The notes beneath the pieces are model-generated. The model was not told where the DNA came from, made no database searches, and worked only from the letters and a program-made list of their open reading frames with translations. This document shows, piece after piece, positions 9,901-23,640 of a stretch of 64,000 bases of DNA. Source of the DNA: Liolophura sinensis (Eukaryota; Mollusca; Polyplacophora; Chitonida; Chitonidae); contig NW_027017956.1 of NCBI RefSeq assembly GCF_032854445.1, forward strand, positions 558,001 through 622,000. The letters run 5' to 3'. Within the stretch, counting starts at the first letter, position 1, and each line of letters begins with the position of its first letter. A program made the position numbers and the translations under genes.

Positions 9901-11971
9901 TGCCCAGTTACAAGATGAACATTGTAATAGTTAAAATAGCATGCTCAAATACAAGATGAGCAATGTAATCATTATAATAGCATGCTCAGTTGCAAGATAA
10001 ACATTGTAATCATTATAATATCATTTTCAGTTACAAGATGAAGATTGTAATCGACATAATAGCATGTTCAGTTACAAGATGAACATTGTAATCATTGTAA
10101 TAGCATGTTCAGTTACAAAGTAAACATTGTAATCATTATAATAGCGTCAACGGTTACAAAATCACCATTGTAATCAATATAATAGCATGCTCAGTTACAA
10201 AATGAATATTGCAATTATTATATTAGCATATGTAGTTACAAGATGAACATTGTAATCATTATTATAGCATATGTAGTTACAAGATGAACATTGTAATCAT
10301 TATAAAAACATCATCAGTTACAAGGTGAACATTGTAATCAGTATAAAAGCATGCTCAGTTGCAAAATGGATATTGTAATCATTACATTAGCATATTCACT
10401 TACAAGATGAACATTGTAATCATTATAATAATGTGCTCAGTTACAAGGTGAACAATGTAATCATTGTAATAGCATGTTTAGTTACAAAGTGAACATTGTA
10501 ATCCTTATAATTGCATATTCAGTTACAAAGTGAACATTGTAATCATTATAAAAACATCATCAGTTGCAAGGTGAACATTGTAATCAGTATACAAGCATCC
10601 TCAGTTGCAAAATGGACATTGTAATCATTACAATAGGATATTCAGTTACAAGATGAACATTGTAATCATTATAATAATGCGCTCAGTTACAAGGTGAACA
10701 ATGTAATCATTGTAATAGCATGTTCAGTTACAAAGTGAACATTGTAATCCTTATAATTGCATGTTCAGTTATAAGATGAACATTGTAATCATTATAAAAA
10801 CATAAACAGTTACAAGGTGAACATTGTAATCAGTATACAAGCATGCTCAGTTGCAAAATGGACATTGTAATCATTACATTAGCATATTCACTTACAAGAT
10901 GAATATTGTAATCATTATAATAACATCATCAGTTACAAAGTAAACATTGTATTCATTATATTAGCACGTTCAATTACAAGATGAACATTGTAATCATTAT
11001 AAAAGCATGTTCAGTTACAAGGTGAACATTGTAATCTTTATAAAAACATGCTCAGTTACAAGGTGGACATTGTAAGTATAAAAGCATGCTCAGTTGCAAA
11101 ATGGACACTGTAATTAATACATAAGCATATTTAGTTACAAGATGAATATTGTAATCATTATATAAACATCATCAGTTACAAAATGAACATTGTATTTATT
11201 ATATTAGCACGTTCAATTACAAGATGAACATTGTAATCATTATAATATCATGCTCAGTTGCAAGATAAAGATTGTAATCGACATAATAGCACGTTCAGTT
11301 ACAAGATGAACATTGTAATCATTGTAATAGCATGTTCAGTTACAAAGTGAACATTGTAATCCTTATAATTGCATGTTCAGTTACAAGATGAACGTTGTAA
11401 TCATTATAAAAACATCATCAGTTCCTAGGTGAACATTGTAATCAGTATACAAGCATGCTCAGTTGCAAAATGGACATTGTAATCATTGCAATAGCATATT
11501 CAGTTACAAGATGAACATTGCAATCATTATAATAATGTGCTCAGTTACAAGGAGAACATTGAAATCATTACAATAGCGTGCTCAGTTACAAGGTGAACAT
11601 TGTAATCATTAAAAACATGCCCAGTTACAAGATGAACATTGTAATAGTTAAAATAGCATGCTCAAATACAAGATGAGCAATGTAATCATTATAATAGCAT
11701 GCTCAATTACAAGATGAAAATTGTAATTCGTATAATAGCATGCTCAGTTACAACATGAACATTGTAATCATTATAATAGCATGTTCAGTTACAAGATCAA
11801 CATTGTAATCAGTATAATAGCATGCTCAGTTACAAAATTAATATTTTAATTATTACACTAGTATGCCCAGTTACAAGATGAACATTGTAATCAGTATAAT
11901 AGCGTGCTCAGTTACAAGATGAGCAATGTAATCATTATAATAGCATGTTCAGTTACCAGATGAACATTGTA
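6961..11971 (+). repeat. 41-bp minisatellite array 3 (long form)
   Basis: About 5.0 kb of monomers. The marker agcatgctcagttgcaagat occurs at 7891 and again at 9979, an internal duplication of 2088 bp. The second half lacks some monomers of the first, including the block with catagtaatcattttaaaaac. The array is nearly identical to 13261-18270 at offset 6299. Confidence 0.96.
7891..11971 (+). repeat. Internal duplication of about 2.09 kb within array 3
   Basis: Segments beginning at 7891 and 9979 start with the same series of monomers (gcaagataaac, attataatatcattttc, gaagattgtaatcgac, aatagcgtcaacgg). The same 2088-bp offset is found in the arrays at 13261 (14190 and 16278) and 37641 (40288 and 42376). 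In the array at 27717 it is 2086 bp. The event thus predates duplication of these arrays. Confidence 0.85.
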
Positions 11972-12856
11972 AGAATTATTTTTAGAATAAATCGCTTCCA
12001 AACTCTGGTATATTCACCTTAGTTTAACTAAACGCCATCATATCGTATTTATGTTAATTACATGTAATATTGTAATAGGCATGTTCTTAAGTCAAGTGGC
12101 CCTTTGTTAGACTGTTTAGCCTTTCAAAACGGAAACTACAGGTATGCATATTTAAGAGAACTTAAGTTTGTCCTTTTTTAAAACCATTTTCTTCATTCCT
12201 CAATGAAAAATACATGCATTGTTTCGCACCCCTATTTGCAGCGTACTGGCAATGGGCCAAATGTGTAGAATACGATATCTGTGAAATTAATCTGACTGCA
12301 ATAAGATCAGAAAATTCGACCCCAATTCTTTGATGGTTTTCTCTACGGTTCTTTTATATCGGGACTAGTCTTGCTGACAATGGTAACTGATGCTCGTCGG
12401 CAGGTACACGTACGTTAATGAGATCAATAACTTTGTCTCTTTCTTTCAGGACAAATATGTAACTTATTAAACTAACGGTTTTGACAGATAAATGTAACAG
12501 CTCTGTGATCTCATCATGTTAGAAATGAAATAAAAAATGCGATATAGACGTACTTGAGCTCCTAATATGTTTTTTCCAGAGTGCTTACGGTGGACTTCGT
12601 TTGGATTCTGTGAGGGTTTTGATAGGTCTGTTATATGTTAATTGTGGATTACTGAAAACTCGCTCCACTAACATTATATATACAAACATGTATGCTTAAA
12701 GCCTTCCTTTCACTAGGAAATAAAATAGCCTGAGTAGGAGCCTTGTCAGGTGGGGTTATGTATGGGAGGACTAAGGTTTGCCTGAAGTGAAAGACATAGG
12801 TACAGTAAATGGCGCAGAGACATACATGTCTTTACAGATAAATGTTATCTGATCGT
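11972..12856 (+). repeat. Spacer 3, 885-bp unique block
   Basis: Alpha type: caagtggccc, aaaaaatgcg, acattatatatacaaacatgtatgc. It also has ctacggttctttta. It is essentially the same as spacer 4, with no coding potential seen. Confidence 0.93.
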
Positions 12857-12867
12857 CAGTTGCACAG

Positions 12868-13238
12868 ACCGGCCCGGATAGCACAGTTGGTAGAGCGTCC
12901 GCTTCGGGACCGGTAGATCCAGGATCAATCCTTGGTCGAGTCACACCTAAGACTTTAAAAGAGGAAGTTGTGACTTCCTCGTTTGGCGTTCAGCATGAAG
13001 GGGGATAGTGCAACGACTGGTTGACCCGTTTCAGTATAATGGCTCGGGCGGGGCGGCTTACTTGCCTTCGGTAAGTCGTCTCAGTTATGCAGCACTAAAT
13101 AAAAGAGCGGTGAAAATCCGTCCTGCAACAAGGAGGCACATTAAACGTGCATGCACCCTAATGATTCCTTCGTCGTCATATAACTGAAAAATTGTTGAGT
13201 ACGACGTTAAACCCCAAGCACTCACTCACTCACTCACT
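12868..13238 (+). mobile_element. tRNA-derived SINE, copy 3 (371 bp)
   Basis: Alpha type with gggggata, agttatgcag, attaaacgtg and attgttgagta. Its tail is (CACT)5, two units longer than the beta copies. Target repeats are at 12857-12867 and 13239-13249. The following junction reads gcgacaaacatgcaagatg, a variant shared only with copy 4. Confidence 0.9.
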
Positions 13239-13260
13239 CAGTTGCACAGCGACAAACATG

Positions 13261-16200
13261 CAAGATGAAGATTGTAATCGACATAATAGCATGTTCAGTT
13301 ACAAAATGAACATTGTAATCATTGTAATAGCATGTTAAGTTACAAAGTGAACATTGTAATCCTTATAATTGCATGTTCAGTTACAAGATGAACATTGTAA
13401 TCATTATAAAAACATCATCAGCTGCAAGGTGAACATTGTAATCAGTATACAAGCATGCTCAGTTGCAAAATGGACATTGTAATCATTACAATAGCATATT
13501 CAGTTACAAGATGAACATTGTAATCATTATAATCATGTGCTCAGTTACAAGGTGAACATTGTAATCATTACAATAGCGTGCTCAGTTACAAGATGAACAT
13601 TGTAATCATTATAAAAACATGCCCAGTTACAAGATGAACATTGTAATAGTTAAAATAGCATGATCAGTTACGAAGTGAACATTGTAATCATTATAATAGC
13701 ATGCTCAGTTGCAAGATAAACATTGTAATCATTAAAATATCATTTTCAGTTACAAGATGAAGACTGTAATCGACATAATAGAATGTTCAGTTACAAAATG
13801 AACATTGTAATCATTGTAATAGCATGTTAAGTTACAAAGTGAACATTGTAATTCTTATAATTGCATGTTCAGTTACAAGATGAACATTGTAATCATTATA
13901 AAAACATCATCAGCTGCAAGGTGAACATTGTAATCAGTATACAAGCATGCTCAGTTGCAAAATGGACATTGTAATCATTACAATAGCATATTCAGTTACA
14001 AGATGAACATTGTAATCATTATAATCATGTGCTCAGTTACAAGGTGAACATTGTAATCATTACAATAGCGTGCTCAGTTACAAGATGAACATTGTAATCA
14101 TTATAAAAACATGCCCAGTTACAAGATGAACATTGTAATAGTTAAAATAGCATGATCAGTTACGAGGTGAACATTGTAATCATTATAATAGCATGCTCAG
14201 TTGCAAGATAAACATTGTAATCATTATAATATCATTTTCAGTTACAAGATGAAGATTGTAATCGACATAATAGCATGTTCAGTTACAAGATGAACATTTT
14301 AATCATTGTAATAGCCTGCTCAGTTACAAAGTAAACATTGTAATCATTATAATAGCGTCAACGGTTACAAAATCACCATTGTAATCAATATAATAGCATG
14401 CTCAGTTACAAAATGAATATTGCAATTATTATATTAGCATATGTAGTTACAAGATGAACATTGTAATCATTATTATAGCATATGTAGTTACAAGATGAAC
14501 ATTTTAATCATTATAAAAACATCATCAGTTACAAGGTGAACATTGTAATCAGTATAAAAGCATGCTCAGTTGCAAAATGGATATTGTAATCATTACATTA
14601 GCATATTCACTTACAAGATGAACATTGTAATAATTATAATAATGTGCTCAGTTACAAGGTGAACAATGTAATCATTGTAATAGCATGTTCAGTTACAAAG
14701 TCAACATTGTAATCCTTATAATTGCATGTTCAGTTACAAAGTGAACATTGTAATCATTATATAAACATCATCAGTTGCAAGGTGAACATTGTAATCAGTA
14801 TACAAGCATGCTCAGTTGCAAAATGGACATTGTAATCATTACAATAGCATATTCAGTTACAAGATGAACATTGTAATCATTATAATAATGCGCTCAGTTA
14901 CAAGGTGAACCATGTAAACATTGTAATAGCATGTTCAGTTACAAAGTGAACATTGTAATCCTTATAATTGCATGTTCAGTTATAAGATGAACATTGTAAT
15001 CATTATAAAAACATAAACAGTTACAAGGTGAACATTGTAATCAGTATACAAGCATGCTCAGTTGCAAAATGGACATTGTAATCATTACATTAGCATATTC
15101 ACTTACAAGATGAATATTGTAATCATTATAATAACATCATCAGTTACAACATAAGCATTGTATTCATTATATTAGCACGTTCAATTACAAGATAGACATT
15201 GTAATCATTATAAAAGCATGTTCAGTTACAAGGTGAACATAGTAATCATTTTAAAAACATGCTCAGTTGCAAGATGAAGATTGTAATCGACATAATAGCA
15301 TGTTGAGTTATAAGATGAACATTGTAATCATTATAAAAACATCATCAGTTGCAAGGTGAACATTGTAATCAGTATACAAGCATGCTCAGTTGCAAGATAA
15401 ACATTGTAATCATTACATTAGCATATTCACTTACAAGATGAATATTGTAATCATTATTATAACATCATCAGTTACAAAGTAAACATTGTATTCATTATAT
15501 TAGCACGTTCAATTACAAGATGAACATTGTAATCATTATAAAAGCATGTTCAGTTACAAGGTGAACATTGTAATCTTTATAAAATCATGCTCAGTTACAA
15601 GATGAACATTCTAATCATTATAATAGCATGTTCAGTTACAAGGTGGACATTGTAAGTATAAAAGCATGCTCAGTTGCAAAATGGACATTGTAATCATTAC
15701 ATAAGCATATTTAGTTACAAGATGAATATTGTAATCATTATAATAACATCATCAGTTACAAAATGAACATTGTATTCAATATATTAGCACGTTCAATTAC
15801 AAGATGAACATTGTAATCATTATAATATCATGCTCAGTTGCAAGATAAAGATTGTAATCGACATAATAGCATGTTCAGTTACAAGATGAACGTTGTAATC
15901 ATTGTAATAGCATGTTCAGTTACAAAGTGAACATTGTAATCCTTATAATTGCATGTTCAGTTACAAGATGAACGTTGTTATCATTATAAAAACATCATCA
16001 GTTCCTAGGTGAACATTGTAATCAGTATACAAGCATGCTCAGTTGCAAAATGGACATTGTAATCATTGCAATAGCATATTCAGTTACAAGATGAACATTG
16101 CAATCATTATAATAATGTGCTCAGTTACAAGGAGAACGTTGAAATCATTACAATAGCGTGCTCAGTTACAAGGTGAACATTGTAATCATTATAAAAACAT

Positions 16201-18270
16201 GCCCAGTTACAAGATGAACATTGTAATAGTTAAAATAGCATGCTCAAATACAAGATGAGCAATGTAATCATTATAATAGCATGCTCAGTTGCAAGATAAA
16301 CATTGTAATCATTATAATATCATTTTCAGTTACAAGATGAAGATTGTAATCGACATAATAGCATGTTCAGTTACAAGATGAACATTGTAATCATTGTAAT
16401 AGCATGTTCAGTTACAAAGTAAACATTGTAATCATTATAATAGCGTCAACGGTTACAAAATCACCATTGTAATCAATATAATAGCATGCTCAGTTACAAA
16501 ATGAATATTGCAATTATTATATTAGCATATGTAGTTACAAGATGAACATTGTAATCATTATTATAGCATATGTAGTTACAAGATGAACATTGTAATCATT
16601 ATAAAAACATCATCAGTTACAAGGTGAACATTGTAATCAGTATAAAAGCATGCTCAGTTGCAAAATGGATATTGTAATCATTACATTAGCATATTCACTT
16701 ACAAGATGAACATTGTAATCATTATAATAATGTGCTCAGTTACAAGGTGAACAATGTAATCATTGTAATAGCATGTTCAGTTACAAAGTGAACATTGTAA
16801 TCCTTATAATTGCATGTTCAGTTACAAAGTGAACATTGTAATCATTATAAAAACATCATCAGTTGCAAGGTGAACATTGTAATCAGTATACAAGCATCCT
16901 CAGTTGCAAAATGGACATTGTAATCATTACAATAGGATATTCAGTTACAAGATGAACATTGTAATCATTATAATAATGCGCTCAGTTACAAGGTGAACAA
17001 TGTAATCATTGTAATAGCATGTTCAGTTACAAAGTGAACATTGTAATCCTTATAATTGCATGTTCAGTTATAAGATGAACATTGTAATCATTATAAAAAC
17101 ATAAACAGTTACAAGGTGAACATTGTAATCAGTATACAAGCATGCTCAGTTGCAAAATGGACATTGTAATCATTACATTAGCATATTCACTTACAAGATG
17201 AATATTGTAATCATTATAATAACATCATCAGTTACAAAGTAAACATTGTATTCATTATATTAGCACGTTCAATTACAAGATGAACATTGTAATCATTATA
17301 AAAGCATGTTCAGTTACAAGGTGAACATTGTAATCTTTATAAAAACATGCTCAGTTACAAGGTGGACATTGTAAGTATAAAAGCATGCTCAGTTGCAAAA
17401 TGGACACTGTAATCAATACATAAGCATATTTAGTTACAAGATAAATATTGTAATCATTATATAAACATCATCAGTTACAAAATGAACATTGTATTTATTA
17501 TATTAGCACGTTCAATTACAAGATGAACATTGTAATCATTATAATATCATGCTCAGTTGCAAGATAAAGATTGTAATCGACATAATAGCACGTTCAGTTA
17601 CAAGATGAACATTGTAATCATTGTAATAGCATGTTCAGTTACAAAGTGAACATTGTAATCCTTATAATTGCATGTTCAGTTACAAGATGAACGTTGTAAT
17701 CATTATAAAAACATCATCAGTTCCTAGGTGAACATTGTAATCAGTATACAAGCATGCTCAGTTGCAAAATGGACATTGTAATCATTGCAATAGCATATTC
17801 AGTTACAAGATGAACATTGCAATCATTATAATAATGTGCTCAGTTACAAGGAGAACATTGAAATCATTACAATAGCGTGCTCAGTTACAAGGTGAACATT
17901 GTAATCATTAAAAACATGCCCAGTTACAAGATGAACATTGTAATAGTTAAAATAGCATGCTCAAATACAAGATGAGCAATGTAATCATTATAATAGCATG
18001 CTCAATTACAAGATGAAAATTGTAATTCGTATAATAGCATGCTCAGTTACAACATGAACATTGTAATCATTATAATAGCATGTTCAGTTACAAGATCAAC
18101 ATTGTAATCAGTATAATAGCATGCTCAGTTACAAAATTAATATTTTAATTATTACACTAGTATGCCCAGTTACAAGATGAACATTGTAATCAGTATAATA
18201 GCGTGCTCAGTTACAAGATGAGCAATGTAATCATTATAATAGCATGTTCAGTTACCAGATGAACATTGTA
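13261..18270 (+). repeat. 41-bp minisatellite array 4 (long form)
   Basis: Sister of array 3 at offset 6299. It holds the same internal duplication, with markers at 14190 and 16278. The right half (16278-18270) is also the source-like match for the second half of array 7. Length variants include a 38-bp monomer (ggacattgtaagtataaaagc) and a 39-bp one (atcattaaaaacatgccc). Confidence 0.96.
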
Positions 18271-19155
18271 AGAATTATTTTTAGAATAAATCGCTTCCAA
18301 ACTCTGGTATATTCACCTTAGTTTAACTAAACGCCATCATATCGTATTTATGTTAATTACATGTAATATTGTAATAGGCATGTTCTTAAGTCAAGTGGCC
18401 CTTTGTTAGACTGTTTAGCCTTTCAAAACGGAAACTACAGGTATGCATATTTAAGAGAACTTAAGTTTGTCCTTTTTTAAAACCATTTTCTTCATTCCTC
18501 AATGAAAAATACATGCATTGTTTCGCACCCCTATTTGCAGCGTACTGGCAATGGGCCAAATGTGTAGAATACGATATCTGTGAAATTAATCTGACTGCAA
18601 TAAGATCAGAAAATTCGACCCCAATTCTTTGATGGTTTTCTCTACGGTTCTTTTATATCGGGACTAGTCTTGCTGACAATGGTAACTGATGCTCGTCGGC
18701 AGGTACACGTACGTTAATGAGATCAATAACTTTGTCTCTTTCTTTCAGGACAAATATGTAACTTATTAAACTAACGGTTTTGACAGATAAATGTAACAGC
18801 TCTGTGATCTCATCATGTTAGAAATGAAATAAAAAATGCGATATAGACGTACTTGAGCTCCTAATATGTTTTTTCCAGAGTGCTTACGGTGGACTTCGTT
18901 TGGATTCTGTGAGGGTTTTGATAGGTCTGTTATATGTTAATTGTGGATTACTGAAAACTCGCTCCACTAACATTATATATACAAACATGTATGCTTAAAG
19001 CCTTCCTTTCACTAGGAAATAAAATAGCCTGAGTAGGAGCCTTGTCAGGTGGGGTTATGTATGGGAGGACTAAGGTTTGCCTGAAGTGAAAGACATAGGT
19101 ACAGTAAATGGCGCAGAGACATACATGTCTTTACAGATAAATGTTATCTGATCGT
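18271..19155 (+). repeat. Spacer 4, 885-bp unique block
   Basis: Alpha type, matching spacer 3 at every diagnostic site I compared (caagtggccc, ctacggttctttta, acattatatatacaaac). No gene is seen. Confidence 0.93.
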
Positions 19156-19166
19156 CAGTTGCACAG

Positions 19167-19537
19167 ACCGGCCCGGATAGCACAGTTGGTAGAGCGTCCG
19201 CTTCGGGACCGGTAGATCCAGGATCAATCCTTGGTCGAGTCACACCTAAGACTTTAAAAGAGGAAGTTGTGACTTCCTCGTTTGGCGTTCAGCATGAAGG
19301 GGGATAGTGCAACGACTGGTTGACCCGTTTCAGTATAATGGCTCGGGCGGGGCGGCTTACTTGCCTTCGGTAAGTCGTCTCAGTTATGCAGCACTAAATA
19401 AAAGAGCGGTGAAAATCCGTCCTGCAACAAGGAGGCACATTAAACGTGCATGCACCCTAATGATTCCTTCGTCGTCATATGACTGAAAAATTGTTGAGTA
19501 CGACGTTAAACCCCAAGCACTCACTCACTCACTCACT
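19167..19537 (+). mobile_element. tRNA-derived SINE, copy 4 (371 bp)
   Basis: Alpha type with a (CACT)5 tail. Target repeats are at 19156-19166 and 19538-19548. It differs from copy 3 by catatgactg near the 3' end of the central region. Confidence 0.9.
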
Positions 19538-19559
19538 CAGTTGCACAGCGACAAACATG

Positions 19560-22363
19560 CAAGATGAAGATTGTAATCGACATAATAGCATGTTCAGTTA
19601 CAAAATGAACATTGTAATCATTGTAATAGCATGTTAAGTTACAAAGTGAACATTGTAATCCTTATAATTGCATGTTCAGTTACAAGATGAACATTGTAAT
19701 CATTATAAAAACATCATCAGCTGCAAGGTGAACATTGTAATCAGTATACAAGCATGCTCAGTTGCAAAATGGACATTGTAATCATTACAATAGCATATTC
19801 AGTTACAAGATGAACATTGTAATCATTATAATCATGTGCTCAGTTACAAGGTGAACATTGTAATCATTACAATAGCGTGCTCAGTTACAAGATGAACATT
19901 GTAATCATTATAAAAACATGCCCAGTTACAAGATGAACATTGTAATAGTTAAAATAGCATGATCAGTTACGAAGTGAACATTGTAATCATTATAATAGCA
20001 TGCTCAGTTGCAAGATAAACATTGTAATCATTATAATATCATTTTCAGTTACAAGATGAAGATTGTAATCGACATAATAGCATGTTCAGTTACAAGATGA
20101 ACATTGTAATCATTGTAATAGCATGTTCAGTTACAAAGTAAACATTGTAATCATTATAATAGCGTCAACGGTTACAAAATCACCATTGTAATCAATATAA
20201 TAGCATGCTCAGTTACAAAATGAATATTGCAATTATTATATTAGCATATGTAGTTACAAGATGAACATTGTAATCACTATTATAGCATATGTAGTTACAA
20301 GATGAACATTTTAATCATTATAAAAACATCATCAGTTACAAGGTGAACATTGTAATCAGTATAAAAGCATGCTCAGTTGCAAAATGGATATTGTAATCAT
20401 TACATTAGCATATTCACTTACAAGATGAACATTGTAATCATTATAATAATGTGCTCAGTTACAAGGTGAACAATGTAATCATTGTAATAGCATGTTCAGT
20501 TACAAAGTCAACATTGTAATCCTTATAATTGCATGTTCAGTTACAAAGTGAACATTGTAATCATTATAAAAACATCATCAGTTGCAAGGTGAACATTGTA
20601 ATCAGTATACAAGCATGCTCAGTTGCAAAATGGACATTGTAATCATTACAATAGCATATTCAGTTACAAGATGAACATTGTAATCATTATAATAATGCGC
20701 TCAGTTACAAGGTGAACCATGTAATCATTGTAATAGCATGTTCAGTTACAAAGTGAACATTGTAATCCTTATAATTGCATGTTCAGTTACAAGATGAACA
20801 TTGTAATCATTATAAAAACATAAACAGTTACAAGGTGAACATTGTAATCAGTATACAAGCATGCTCAGTTGCAAAATGGACATTGTAATCATTACATTAG
20901 CATATTCACTTACAAGATGAATATTGTAATTATTATAATAACATCATCAGTTACAATGTAAACATTGTATTCATTATATTAGCTCGTTCACTTACAAGAT
21001 AAACATTGTAATCATTATAAAAGCATGTTCAGCTACAAGGTGAACATAGTAATCATTTTAAAAACATGCTCAGTTGCAAGATGAAGATTGTAATCGACAT
21101 AATAGCATGTTCAGTTATAAGATGAACATTGTAATCATTATAAAAACATCATCAGTTGCAAGGTGAACATTGTAATCAGTATACAAGCATGCTCAGTTGC
21201 AAGATAAACATTGTAATCATTACATTAGCATATTCACTTACAAGATGAATATTGTAATCATTATAATAACATCATCAGTTACAAAGTAAACATTGTATTC
21301 ATTATATTAGCACGTTCAATTACAAGATGAACATTGTAATCATTATAAAAGCATGTTCAGTTACAAGGTGAACATTGTAATCATTATAATAAAATCATGC
21401 TCATTTACAAGATGAACATTCTAATCATTATAATAGCATGTTCAGTTACAAGGTGGACATTGTAAGTATAAAAGCATGCTCAGTTGCAAAATGGACATTG
21501 TAATCATTACATAAGCATATTTAGTTACAAGATGAATATTGTAATCATTATAATAACATTATCAGTTACAAAATGAACATTGTATTTAATATATTAGCAC
21601 GTTCAATTACAAGATGAACATTGTAATCATTATAATATCATGCTCAGTTGCAAGATAAAGATTGTAATCGACATAATAGCATGTTCAGTTACAAGATGAA
21701 CATTGTAATCATTGTAATAGCATGTTCAGTTACAAAGTGAACATTGTAATCCTTATAATTGCATGTTCAGTTACAAGATGAACGTTGTTATCATTATAAA
21801 AACATCATCAGTTCCTAGGTGAACATTGTAATCAGTATACAAGCATGCTCAGTTGCAAAATGGACATTGTAATCATTGCAATAGCATATTCAGTTACAAG
21901 ATGAACATTGCAATCATTATAATAATGTGCTCAGTTACAAGGAGAACATTGAAATCATTACAATAGCGTGCTCAGTTACAAGGTGAACATTGTAATCATT
22001 ATAAAAACATGCCCAGTTACAAGATGAACATTGTAATAGTTAAAATAGCATGCTCAAATACAAGATGAGCAATGTAATCATTATAATAGCATGCTCAATT
22101 ACAAGATGAAAATTGTAATTCGTATAATAGCATGCTCAGTTACAACATGAACATTGTAATCATTATAATAGCATGTTCAGTTACAAGATGAACATTGTAA
22201 TCAGTATAATAGCATGCTCAGTTACAAAATTAATATTTTAATTATTACACTAGTATGCCCAGTTACAAGATGAACATTGTAATCAGTATAATAGCGTGCT
22301 CAGTTACAAGATGAGCAATGTAATCATTATAATAGCATGTTCAGTTACCAGATGAACATTGTA
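19560..22363 (+). repeat. 41-bp minisatellite array 5
   Basis: About 2.8 kb. Its start matches arrays 3 and 4, while its middle matches arrays 2 and 8 (aaaaacataaacag, gctcgttcacttac). A private monomer with extra bases, tcattataataaaatcatgc followed by tcatttac, lies near 21380-21410. Confidence 0.96.
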
Positions 22364-23248
22364 AGAATTATTTTTAGAATAAATCGCTTCCAAACTCTGG
22401 TATATTCACCTTAGTTTAACTAAACGCCATCATATCGTATTTATGTTAATTACATGTAATATTGTAATAGGCATGTTCTTAAGTCAAATGGCCCTTTGTT
22501 AGACTGTTTAGCCTTTCAAAACGGAAACTACAGGTATGCATATTTAAGAGAACTTAAGTTTGTCCTTTTTTAAAACCATTTTCTTCATTCCTCAATGAAA
22601 AATACATGCATTGTTTCGCACCCCTATTTGCAGCGTACTGGCAATGGGCCAAATGTGTAGAATACGATATCTGTGAAATTAATCTGACTGCAATAAGATC
22701 AGAAAATTCGACCCCAATTCTTTGATGGTTTTCTCTGCGGTTTTTCTATATCGGGACTAGTCTTGCTGACAATGGTAACTGATGCTCGTCGGCAGGTACA
22801 CGTACGTTAATGAGATCAATAACTTTGTCTCTTTCTTTCAGGACAAATATGTAACTTATTAAACTAACGGTTTTGACAGATAAATGTAACAGCTCTGTGA
22901 TCTCATCATGTTAGAAATGAAATAACAAATGCGATATAGACGTACTTGAGCTCCTAATATGTTTTTTCCAGAGTGCTTACGGTGGACTTCGTTTGGATTC
23001 TGTGAGGGTTTTGATAGGTCTGTTATATGTTAATTGTGGATTACTGAAAACTCGCTCCAGTAATATTATATGTACAGACATGTTTGCTTAAAGCCTTCCT
23101 TTCACTAGGAAATAAAATAGCCTGAGTAGGAGCCTTGTCAGGTGGGGTTATGTATGGGAGGACTAAGGTTTGCCTGAAGTGAAAGACATAGGTACAGTAA
23201 ATGGCGCAGAGACATACATGTCTTTACAGATAAATGTTATCTGATCGT
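22364..23248 (+). repeat. Spacer 5, 885-bp unique block
   Basis: Beta type with the subgroup markers ctgcggtttttc and ctccagtaat. Both markers are shared only with spacer 6. Confidence 0.93.
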
Positions 23249-23259
23249 CAGTTGCACAG

Positions 23260-23622
23260 ACCGGCCCGGATAGCACAGTTGGTAGAGCGTCCGCTTCGGG
23301 ACCGGTAGATCCAGGATCAATCCTTGGTCGAGTCACACCTAAGACTTTAAAAGAGGAAGTTGTAACTTCCTCGTTTGGCGTTCAGCATGAAGGGTATAGT
23401 GCAACGACTGGTTGACCCGTTTCAGCATAATGGCTCGGGCGGGGCGGCTTACTTGCCTTCGGTAAGTCGTCTCAGTGATGCAGCACTAAATAAAAGAGCG
23501 GTGAAAATCCGTCCTGCAACAAGGAGGCACATTACACGTGCATGCACCCTAATGATTCCTTCGTCGTCATATGACTGAAAAATTGTTTAGATACGACGTT
23601 AAACCCCAAGCACTCACTCACT
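23260..23622 (+). mobile_element. tRNA-derived SINE, copy 5 (363 bp)
   Basis: Beta type, tail (CACT)3. Target repeats are at 23249-23259 and 23623-23633. The downstream junction gcgacatacaagatg is 4 bp shorter than the usual gcgacatacatacaagatg, a loss of one taca unit shared with copy 6. Confidence 0.9.
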
Positions 23623-23640
23623 CAGTTGCACAGCGACATA

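Larger units (their letters stand above)
6962..19559 (+). repeat. Tandem duplication of a 6.3-kb unit (array + spacer + SINE)
   Basis: 6962-13260 and 13261-19559 stay in register at an offset of 6299 from array start through spacer start (11972 and 18271) to SINE end (13238 and 19537). There is therefore no net length change, and only scattered substitutions are seen. One example is catataactg in the first SINE and catatgactg in the second. This is one of the youngest duplications in the window. Confidence 0.92.

Noticed and set aside
12901-12935. CENP-B-like box in the SINE around cttcgggaccgg
   Set aside because: The required A and CGGG positions after TTCG do not line up, so there is no match to the core motif.
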